Shown here: positions 1 through 5,107 of the stretch, in pieces
How positions within the stretch are numbered: position 1 is the stretch's first letter
How the letters are laid out: the number at the start of each line of letters is the position of its first letter
Origin: a virus
Virus record (IMG/VR): IMGVR_UViG_3300042691_006129
Location: 1-20,179 of that record
Length of the DNA: 20,179 bases
Strand: one strand, 5' to 3'
Program-made: the position numbers and the translations under genes
The notes under the pieces: model-generated
The model's input: only the letters and a program-made list of their open reading frames with translations
The model's database searches: none
What the model was told of the DNA's origin: nothing

Positions 1-70
1 TATCATAGTCATTACTGGCTAACTTGTTTAACCTTTGTTTTATCTTAAGTTGTAAAACGTTGTTGTTCAT
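1..70 (-). CDS. N-terminal part of a conserved-looking phage protein, cut by the window edge
   Basis: An ATG at 70 opens a frame that runs off the left edge after 23 complete codons; it begins MNNNVLQLKIKQRLNKLAS. The start lies 6 bases after the stop of the 61-residue gene, in the same direction, and is preceded by the end of that gene without a clear Shine-Dalgarno. The short sequence is Lys/Leu-rich and helical and reads like the N terminus of a protein I recall in crAss-like and other large marine podoviruses, where it belongs to the structural/tail part of the genome; that is memory, not a search. No domain can be assigned from this fragment. Confidence 0.7.
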   Translation of the reverse strand, partial: MNNNVLQLKIKQRLNKLASNDYD

Positions 71-76
71 CTAAGA

Positions 77-262
77 TTACTTCTTTGTTGAACCACCTTT
101 TTTCATCATAGCTTTACCATACTTAGCCATACCACGGTTAGCAGCATTACCAGTTTGGTTCTTAGAAACTACAATTCCTTTTTTAGCTTTAGGAGCTACA
201 GTAGCTTTACCGGCATTCTTAATACCTTTACCACCTACTCCTACTTTACCTGTTGATTTCAT
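77..262 (-). CDS. Small Lys/Gly-rich basic protein with C-terminal KKGGSTKK tail
   Basis: A 61-residue, strongly basic, low-complexity protein rich in Lys, Gly and Ala, with no acidic residues and no hydrophobic segment. It is unlikely to form a normal globular fold and could contact DNA or another acidic surface (inference). Its last residues, KKGGSTKK, share the Gly-Gly-Ser plus Lys ending found in four other small proteins of this island. The start is preceded by an A-rich leader (AAAAACAAACAACC before ATG) of the same type as the other genes here, and the stop is 6 bases before the next start. No known family is recognised. Confidence 0.78.
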   Translation of the reverse strand: MKSTGKVGVGGKGIKNAGKATVAPKAKKGIVVSKNQTGNAANRGMAKYGKAMMKKGGSTKK

Positions 263-295
263 GGTTGTTTGTTTTTATCAGTTATACTTAGTTAA

Positions 296-544
296 TTAAC
301 ACTTCCACTTTCTGAGAGCTTTATTAATCCTAGAGTTAGGATCATTAGCTGTCTTAGAACTTGTAAGTTTCTTTTTCATACCAGACATACGAGCACAGAA
401 AGATTTTTTTCTTGATCCCCCCTCTGGTTGAGGAGCTTTAAGATTACCTCCTGTTTCTCTATTATAAGAAGCACGCCCTTTAGCGTTAAGTCCTCCACTA
501 GGAGACTTACCTTCTTTACGTTGCCATGCTGGTGATTTCCCCAT
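296..544 (-). CDS. Small basic protein, DUF6321-like
   Basis: An 82-residue basic protein with two parts: a Gly/Ser/Lys-rich N-terminal half (residues 1-45) and a more conserved-looking C-terminal half with KSFCARMSGMKKK around 47-59 and SRINKALRKWKC at the end. From memory this C-terminal half matches a domain of unknown function found in many phages of aquatic bacteria (I believe Pfam DUF6321); a profile search would settle it. Two Cys (one at the last residue) and an Arg/Lys-rich helix are visible. It lies 5 bases after the preceding gene. Its function is unknown; size, charge and position point to a virion-associated or DNA-contacting protein. Confidence 0.85.
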   Translation of the reverse strand: MGKSPAWQRKEGKSPSGGLNAKGRASYNRETGGNLKAPQPEGGSRKKSFCARMSGMKKKLTSSKTANDPNSRINKALRKWKC

Positions 545-549
545 AGATT

Positions 550-849
550 TTAAAACTGTGATTGTGATCTTTTATTAAACTTCTTTATAATTTTACGCGA
601 ACTCTTGTTTCCCTTATACTCATCAGGACCACCTGTAGGACGAACATATATATTTGGTATACCAACAGGTGCTTCTCTAGTGTCAAACATTAAACCATCC
701 TTCCAAAGATCTTTTGATGGTGTTTTAGTTGTATCACTTTTATTAAGTCCCTTTTGTGCTTTAACTAGATTATCGTTAGCTTTAATCATAGATTTTTTTC
801 TAGCAGCAGCGTTGTCGTTGAAGTACTTAACTGGGTTAGAGTTTTTCAT
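550..849 (-). CDS. Small basic protein of unknown function
   Basis: A 99-residue Lys/Asn-rich protein. Residues 1-45 are mostly Lys, Ala and Asn and probably helical; a short central stretch (about 53-75, with APVGIPNIYVRPTGG) is more hydrophobic and could form a small folded or docking element; the end is again basic (KIIKKFNKRSQSQF). Unlike five of its neighbours it has no GGS-Lys tail. The stop is 5 bases from the next start and the gene follows the 63-residue gene by one base, so it is part of the same tight array. No family is recognised. Confidence 0.78.
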   Translation of the reverse strand: MKNSNPVKYFNDNAAARKKSMIKANDNLVKAQKGLNKSDTTKTPSKDLWKDGLMFDTREAPVGIPNIYVRPTGGPDEYKGNKSSRKIIKKFNKRSQSQF

Positions 850-850
850 A

Positions 851-1042
851 TTACTTTTTCTTTTTTACAGATCCACCTTTTTTAAATACACCTCTACCTT
901 TAAGAACATCTGCATAACTAGTTTTACCATCGTTATTTAGATCAGGAAAAGTAGAGCCACCAGCTTTCATCTTTTTAGGTTTCTTGCCTGCAGCTTTCAT
1001 AGACATCGCTATAGCTGCTTGTTGTTTCGCGTTCTTTGCCAT
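851..1042 (-). CDS. Small basic protein with one dockerin/EF-hand-like loop and GGSVKKKK tail
   Basis: A 63-residue protein. Residues 1-30 are Ala/Lys/Met-rich and helical. Residues 34-45 spell DLNNDGKTSYAD, with Asp34, Asn36, Asp38-Gly39 and Asp45 in the 1-3-5-6-12 spacing of a dockerin or EF-hand calcium-binding loop. It is followed by VLKGRGV and the basic tail KKGGSVKKKK. A second GGS (28-30) precedes the loop. Dockerins normally have two loops; here there is one, so if it binds calcium it may do so alone or as a dimer (inference). I recall similar loop-containing small proteins in marine phages. It sits 1 base from the downstream gene and 5 from the upstream one. Confidence 0.82.
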   Translation of the reverse strand: MAKNAKQQAAIAMSMKAAGKKPKKMKAGGSTFPDLNNDGKTSYADVLKGRGVFKKGGSVKKKK

Positions 1043-1047
1043 GGTTA

Positions 1048-1356
1048 TTACTTCTTACGTTTAATAGAACCACCTCTTTTGTTACTAGGAAGAGGAATAT
1101 ACTTTACTGGTGTAGAACCATACTTGGTCTCTTTTCCTTTTCTTGCATCAGAAGGTGATCGCTTTTTAAGATCTACTAATTTTTTTACATCAGCATTTGC
1201 TTTATTATAAGCTGCTGTGTTTTGAAAGTTAGCTGCTAATGTACTATCTGCAACCGCTCTTTTTACTTCCGCCGCTCTTTTTATTGGATCAGACTTTCGA
1301 TCAGTATTTCCTCCAGATCCATACTTTTTAACTGATTTTTTAATTGTTTTTTTCAT
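1048..1356 (-). CDS. Small basic helical protein with GGSIKRKK tail
   Basis: A 102-residue protein with a very basic N terminus (MKKTIKKSVKKYGSGG), a central helical part (about 28-65, with AAEVKRAVADSTLAANFQN and repeated Ala/Lys/Asp), then a Lys/Ser-rich region and the tail NKRGGSIKRKK. The heptad-like Ala/Val/Leu spacing in the middle could support a short coiled coil. A second Gly-Gly pair occurs near residue 15. The ending is shared with four other genes here that otherwise differ in sequence. No known family is recognised. Confidence 0.8.
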   Translation of the reverse strand: MKKTIKKSVKKYGSGGNTDRKSDPIKRAAEVKRAVADSTLAANFQNTAAYNKANADVKKLVDLKKRSPSDARKGKETKYGSTPVKYIPLPSNKRGGSIKRKK

Positions 1357-1369
1357 GGTTATTTATTTT

Positions 1370-1582
1370 TTATTTTTTAGTTTTTAAAGATCCTCCCATG
1401 ATAGACTTCTCAAGATCCATCACAGATTTTTTTACATCTCTCATAAGAGATGGGTTTTTACGAATTTCATCCGCACGTTTTAAAGTAGAGATAGCACTTT
1501 CTATCTCCCACTTTCTTTCTTGTGACTTGTTAGGTCTCATGACGCTGATGAATCCACTGTTAGATGATTTTTTCTTTGCCAT
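1370..1582 (-). CDS. Small helical protein with GGSLKTKK tail
   Basis: A 70-residue protein. After a short basic leader (MAKKKSSNSGF) comes a predicted helical body (about 18-60) containing SQERKWEIESAISTLKRADE and LMRDVKKSVMDLEKSIM, with alternating charges typical of an amphipathic helical hairpin. The C terminus is MGGSLKTKK, the same tail type as in its neighbours. The upstream leader reads AACAAACCAACAACT before ATG, an A-rich start region without Shine-Dalgarno. Similar short helical proteins occur, as far as I recall, in other phages next to the 49- and 41-residue genes that follow here. Function unknown. Confidence 0.82.
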   Translation of the reverse strand: MAKKKSSNSGFISVMRPNKSQERKWEIESAISTLKRADEIRKNPSLMRDVKKSVMDLEKSIMGGSLKTKK

Positions 1583-1599
1583 AGTTGTTGGTTTGTTAA

Positions 1600-1749
1600 T
1601 TACTTTTTCTTAGCGGTCTTAGCAGAGTTAATAAAATCTTTTTTACTAGGTGCACCCTTGGTTCCAGGTTTACGCATCTTTTCACCAGATCCCGCAGCTA
1701 TACGTTTACGTTTAGCGTGGATGTTAGCATATAGTCCAGGTTTCGCCAT
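1600..1749 (-). CDS. 49-residue conserved-looking basic protein (MAKPGLYANIHAKRKRI...)
   Basis: Translating from the ATG at 1749 gives 49 residues, starting MAKPGLYANIHAKRKRIAAG, then a SGEKMRKPGTKGAPSKKDF stretch, and ending in SAKTAKKK before TAA. The gene is too short for common length cut-offs, but the case for it is strong: it fills an otherwise empty gap, its start shares one base with the stop of the upstream gene (TAATG), and the sequence is one I recall as a short, strikingly conserved phage protein in marine and crAss-like genomes. It is Lys/Arg-rich with conserved-looking Gly-Pro turns and has no GGS tail. Function is unknown. Confidence 0.88.
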   Translation of the reverse strand: MAKPGLYANIHAKRKRIAAGSGEKMRKPGTKGAPSKKDFINSAKTAKKK

Positions 1750-1874
1750 TATCTTCCTTGTTTATTATAACGTTTAACATTCTTATCCTTAGGTCCTAAA
1801 CGTTTCTTAGCTTTACCTACCTTTCTTTTACCAAAGGTTAGTTTAGTACTAGATGTTTTACTCTGTTTAGCCAT
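1749..1874 (-). CDS. 41-residue highly basic protein
   Basis: Translating from the ATG at 1874 gives 41 residues beginning MAKQSKTSSTKLTFGKRK, then VGKAKKRLGPKDKNV and KRYNKQGR, ending in TAA. About a third of the residues are Lys or Arg and there is only one acidic residue. The stop overlaps the next start by one base (TAATG), which suggests translational coupling with the 49-residue gene. Like that gene it resembles a short phage protein I remember from marine phages. The composition resembles ribosomal-protein tails or DNA-condensing peptides, so nucleic-acid contact is a reasonable guess but unproven. Confidence 0.83.
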   Translation of the reverse strand: MAKQSKTSSTKLTFGKRKVGKAKKRLGPKDKNVKRYNKQGR

Positions 1875-1876
1875 TA

Positions 1877-2107
1877 TTATTTACACTTTAAAGATCCCCC
1901 TTTTTTTAATGAAGGTGCTGGTTTTCCTGTTCTAGGTTGTTGCTCTCTAGGAGCTTTGTAGTTTTCATAGTTACTTTTTACACCTGATACATAGAAACCA
2001 TCTCCATCTTTTTGGGTAGGTTCAGCCATATTTCTACGACCATCATTAAGACGACGAATAATCTGGTTATTCATCATGTCTACTGATCTAAAAGATTTAT
2101 TCTTCAT
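1877..2107 (-). CDS. Small basic protein with GGSLKCK tail
   Basis: A 76-residue protein: an N-terminal helical, Asn/Arg-rich part (MMNNQIIRRLNDGRRNM at 11-27), a central stretch with DGDGFYVSGV (34-43) that may form a short hairpin, a Pro/Arg-rich linker and the tail LKKGGSLKCK. Cys75 lies in the tail. The stop is 2 bases before the start of the 41-residue gene and the start is 5 bases after the repeat protein. No family is recognised. The tail groups it with the genes at 77-262, 851-1042, 1048-1356 and 1370-1582. Confidence 0.8.
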   Translation of the reverse strand: MKNKSFRSVDMMNNQIIRRLNDGRRNMAEPTQKDGDGFYVSGVKSNYENYKAPREQQPRTGKPAPSLKKGGSLKCK

Positions 2108-2112
2108 GATTA

Positions 2113-2322
2113 CTAGCTTTTAGGATCTACATTAGCTGATGCGTTAGTACCTCCTTTGTAACGTGTAGGATTCTTTTCTACTTGTACAGAAGCGTTTTTA
2201 CCACCTGTATAACGAGTAGGGTTTCTTTCAGCGTAAACTGGAGAATTCTTACCGCCAGTATACCGAGTAGGGTTCTTCACTACTTCCGGATACTTGTTTG
2301 CATTTTTCATTATTCCTGCCAT
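2113..2322 (-). CDS. Small protein made of three 17-residue NPTRY-x-GG repeats
   Basis: A 69-residue protein. After a 15-residue lead come three tandem 17-residue units that start KNPTRYTGGKN, RNPTRYTGGKN and KNPTRYKGGTN; the invariant core is N-P-T-R-Y-x-G-G, followed by a more variable six-residue part. Residues 67-69 (PKS) close the protein, which ends in TAG. A second Met at residue 5 is a possible alternative start. The repeats look like an extended peptide with three equal docking sites rather than a globular domain. Given its place just after the capsid gene and the 338-residue protein, binding to a repeated virion surface or to the hexon/penton lattice is an attractive inference. I recognise no family. 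Confidence 0.8.
   Translation of the reverse strand: MAGIMKNANKYPEVVKNPTRYTGGKNSPVYAERNPTRYTGGKNASVQVEKNPTRYKGGTNASANVDPKS
2125..2277 (-). repeat. Three tandem 51-bp coding repeats
   Basis: On the minus strand the units are 2277-2227, 2226-2176 and 2175-2125, each encoding 17 residues in phase. The N-P-T-R-Y-x-G-G part is kept in all three at protein level, while third codon positions and the last residues differ. That pattern fits old internal duplication under protein-level selection rather than a recent slippage array. Confidence 0.85.
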
Positions 2323-2334
2323 GACTATATAGTT

Positions 2335-3351
2335 TTAAGAGTTCCAATTCTTTTCCACTTTCTTTGTCAGGTCTACTAGAATAGTCTCATTAAGTGGGTT
2401 TCTGAGATATTCTGCTACGTCTGAAGGATTACGTCCTAGTAGCGTTAGTGTTTCCTGGTGATAGATAAATCCATCAACTTTTGTTACAATAAACTTATAG
2501 AATGTTGCATCCTTAATAATAGACTTTATTTTTAAAGTTTCCATATCAAGGTTACACGCATCCAAGAAGGATTGTGCTGCACGCTTTTTATTACTTTCGA
2601 CACCTTCACCATTAATGTAACGATCCATGTTATCATAGATCACATCATTTGGTGTAGACTTCTTGTACTGTATACTGTTCGCATCCAGCGCTTTAGCAAC
2701 ATAAAATAGTTTATTACTATTCTTATCAAAGAGCTTCTGTAACTCAGCAAGAGCTTTATTACGTAGTTTTTTAATCTCAGTTTTAGTAGATGCTGTATCC
2801 TCAAACTTATCAAGATAAAACTTGGTAGGTACAGGACGAGATTTAGCATCTTCATAACTCCTAGCTACCATACTGAATCCTCCAGCTTCGATAGCATATA
2901 ACTTTATAAGATCATATGGATCTTTTAAAGGATCCAGTATTAAATCATCATTAGTGCATCTGAGTGTTATCTTACCCCAAAACTCATCATTGTTTGGTTT
3001 TAGTAAGCTAACTTTACTCCAGAACTCAGGATCATTAGGATCTAAAACGTTAGCTGCTAACTCTTTTTCAAGTTGAGCAACAGTCTTACGAATATCCTTA
3101 ATTCTAGCTTCTCTTAGATCTGGAGGTAAAAGTTTTATCTCAGGTGCGAACTCATTGAGTCCGGTAAGATATTGTTTAATACCATTCTTCTCTAAACAAG
3201 CTAGTTGCTCTTCCTGAGCTACACCATCGAAAAGAACAAGACCGTACTGTTCAAGACCCATATTCGGACGACTAGCGTCAAAGTATGGTTTAATTCTAAT
3301 AGGACCCCTTTTGTTTACTTGATGGGGTTCAATCATTGTAAATGTATCCAT
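2335..3351 (-). CDS. Putative virion protein downstream of the capsid gene
   Basis: A 338-residue soluble protein with no signal peptide or membrane segment. Residues about 70-100 are helical and charged (a likely coiled coil), followed by a short duplicated motif, DPEFWSKVSLLKPNNDEFWGKITL-like, in which FWSKVSLL and FWGKITL repeat about 16 residues apart (near 109 and 125). The second half (about 190-320) is mostly alpha-helical. It is the first gene after the capsid protein and a strong hairpin, and its leader is A-rich (AACCAACAAAAA before ATG). A head-completion, head-neck or auxiliary capsid role fits the position, but no family is recognised and the function is inference. Confidence 0.75.
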   Translation of the reverse strand: MDTFTMIEPHQVNKRGPIRIKPYFDASRPNMGLEQYGLVLFDGVAQEEQLACLEKNGIKQYLTGLNEFAPEIKLLPPDLREARIKDIRKTVAQLEKELAANVLDPNDPEFWSKVSLLKPNNDEFWGKITLRCTNDDLILDPLKDPYDLIKLYAIEAGGFSMVARSYEDAKSRPVPTKFYLDKFEDTASTKTEIKKLRNKALAELQKLFDKNSNKLFYVAKALDANSIQYKKSTPNDVIYDNMDRYINGEGVESNKKRAAQSFLDACNLDMETLKIKSIIKDATFYKFIVTKVDGFIYHQETLTLLGRNPSDVAEYLRNPLNETILVDLTKKVEKNWNS

Positions 3352-3396
3352 TTTTTGTTGGTTTTTGGTTTATTGTTACTGACTAGTTTACAAATC

Positions 3397-3426
3397 CCAA
3401 AGGGAGAGTGGTTAGCTCTCCCTTGG
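3397..3426 (-). terminator. Strong hairpin after the major capsid gene (terminator or mRNA-stabilising stem)
   Basis: On the minus strand CCAAGGGAGAG (3426-3416) pairs with CTCTCCCTTTGG (3408-3397) around a 7-base loop, with one bulged base: 11 base pairs, mostly G-C, in a very AT-rich gap 16 bases after the capsid stop. Downstream there is GGATTTG rather than a long T run, so complete termination is doubtful. A partial terminator, or a 3' stem that protects the capsid message while some polymerase reads on, fits the need for far more capsid than downstream product. Confidence 0.7.
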
Positions 3427-3442
3427 TCTTTGTTATTATACT

Positions 3443-5068
3443 TTAGAATGATCCACCTGTAATTGGGTTTCTCATTACAATCTTCAACACTTTGGTTGGA
3501 TCTTTTACCCAGATAGCTGGCATAGTCTGAGTCATGTACACACGGTAACCGTTGAACTGACCAGATGATGCAAACCCCTGACTACGACCCATATAATCCA
3601 TAGTACCATTCTGATACCACCACTTCAACTGGTTATCCCAGCTAAGTTTCAACATAAAGATGTTATCGTTAGTGTTATCAGTGATATCAAAGATAATGAA
3701 ACTGTATGATGACAATGGGAATCCATCGATCAATGGGTTTTCAATATCGTTTGTATGGATGTTATCAAACGCAGGGTTCAATACGAACTGTACGTTAGCT
3801 AAGAACGGAATCACATAAGATGTGTACGCGAATCCAAAACCAAGGTTCATACCTTGACCAGAGATTGCTCCGATACCGTTGTTAGCAGCAGCTTGGATAA
3901 CCAAACCTGAGTTCGCAGCTTCACGCTTGATAGCTTCGTTAACCATACGCATACCTCCCATACCAGTCTGAACAATAAGCTGACGCTTAGGATCTGGACC
4001 TTGGAATTCAACACGACCGGCGTAGAAGTTATAAAGTTCAGCGCGGAATAACTCAAGAGAGAATCCTGACTTATTGTACACACGCTTGAAAGAGTTATCA
4101 AGCTGCTTCCAAAGACCTACTGACATACGGATATCATCTGGTCCATCTTGCTTGATTCTTCCTCCATGACCCCACATTAAGTAAGTTTCGATATCTGTAG
4201 CAATCTTTGTTAAGTGTGCTGCTTCCATCGAGGTCAAGAAAGTACGTGTAAGAGTACCATTAGATACTGCACGTTTTACATAATCTTTACCCATTTTACC
4301 AACCATGTCCTCAATCTTAGTGATTGCTGGATCCATGTTCTGGTCAAAGTTTCTCCAGATTTCAGTTACAGGAACTGTACCATCTGCGTTCATACCACCT
4401 TTCAACATCATATCTGCACGAGATGAAATTGAATAGTGAACGTGAGCTTCAGAACCTCCTACGAAGTTATAGAACTCACGGAACCCAGCTTTAGTCTGGA
4501 TATCGGAGAATCTTTCTCCATACTCACCACGAGCAGAACCTTTTCTGAAGAAACGTGTCTGTGCGGTTAAGTATACGTTATCTAAGAAACGGTAGTTATC
4601 ATTGTTCACTAACTGCACAGTGTAGATGAAACCATCTCCCATAGGAAGAATATCATCAGCAGTAATGTACAATTCCGCACCGTTGTACTTATCATAAGTA
4701 ATGATATCACCGTGTCCAAACTCACGCTTGTTAAGCTTGATTTTGAAGGTAGTACCGTCAATACCTTTATTGGTATTTCCTGGTTCAATGTCCTCGATGA
4801 TATAAGGAAGTTCCTGTGATACAGGAGTCTGCCACTTATATTCACCACGTTGATTGTCTACCATGATGATGTTTTTACCTCCAAAGCTAGATAGCTGGTA
4901 TAGAGGCATTTCTACTTTCTGAGCCATCGCCCAGATGTCTACCGGACCCAAGTCCATGGGTTCGGCGCTCTTAAGCATATTCACTAAGTGATAACTGTCT
5001 ACATGCGAGCTCGCATTGTATTGGGTATCCCTCAGGAATATACCATTGTTAAAAACTGGAGTTGCCAT
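3443..5068 (-). CDS. Major capsid protein (HK97 fold, crAss-like type)
   Basis: A 541-residue protein, slightly longer than the roughly 490-residue capsid protein of human-gut crAssphage. It begins MATPVFNNGIFLRDTQYNAS and has a composition typical of capsid proteins: long, evenly mixed alpha/beta, no membrane segment, no low-complexity region. Its place right after a scaffold-like gene and portal matches the usual head-gene order, and the sequence overall reads to me as the crAss-like capsid type (recognition from memory). The start is fixed by an unusual A/C-only leader (see the leader entry). It ends ITGGSF, a Gly-Gly-Ser near the C terminus but without the lysines seen in the small genes downstream. 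No separate prohead protease gene is visible in this window. Confidence 0.87.
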   Translation of the reverse strand: MATPVFNNGIFLRDTQYNASSHVDSYHLVNMLKSAEPMDLGPVDIWAMAQKVEMPLYQLSSFGGKNIIMVDNQRGEYKWQTPVSQELPYIIEDIEPGNTNKGIDGTTFKIKLNKREFGHGDIITYDKYNGAELYITADDILPMGDGFIYTVQLVNNDNYRFLDNVYLTAQTRFFRKGSARGEYGERFSDIQTKAGFREFYNFVGGSEAHVHYSISSRADMMLKGGMNADGTVPVTEIWRNFDQNMDPAITKIEDMVGKMGKDYVKRAVSNGTLTRTFLTSMEAAHLTKIATDIETYLMWGHGGRIKQDGPDDIRMSVGLWKQLDNSFKRVYNKSGFSLELFRAELYNFYAGRVEFQGPDPKRQLIVQTGMGGMRMVNEAIKREAANSGLVIQAAANNGIGAISGQGMNLGFGFAYTSYVIPFLANVQFVLNPAFDNIHTNDIENPLIDGFPLSSYSFIIFDITDNTNDNIFMLKLSWDNQLKWWYQNGTMDYMGRSQGFASSGQFNGYRVYMTQTMPAIWVKDPTKVLKIVMRNPITGGSF

Positions 5069-5107
5069 TGTTTTTTGTTTTTGTTTTTGTTGTTGTTATT
5101 TATTTAT
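5069..5107 (-). promoter_or_regulatory. A/C-rich translation leader of the capsid gene
   Basis: In mRNA sense the 39 bases before the capsid ATG read AAATAAATAACAACAACAAA and continue as AACAAAAACAAAAAACA. It contains no G at all, no Shine-Dalgarno and hardly any potential to pair. Such unstructured A-rich leaders are the strong-translation signal in Bacteroidota, where ribosomes depend little on Shine-Dalgarno pairing. It fits the most highly expressed gene of the phage. Confidence 0.75.

Noticed and set aside
605-940. 111-codon open frame on the plus strand
   Set aside because: It lies opposite two well-supported minus-strand genes (550-849 and 851-1042) and spells a hydrophobic, Phe/Leu/Ser-rich sequence typical of the complement of Lys-rich coding DNA; it has no suitable leader.
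2125-2277. CRISPR-like or regulatory repeat array
   Set aside because: The 51-bp units are contiguous, in phase with the reading frame and conserved at protein level; there are no spacers.
2640-2855. Minus-strand frame nested in the 338-residue gene
   Set aside because: Nested in another phase of a much longer gene; Leu/Ile/Lys-rich shadow without leader.
3847-4101. Minus-strand frame inside the capsid gene in another phase
   Set aside because: Fully nested in the capsid gene, Ser/Leu/Val-rich, no start signal; a frame shadow.
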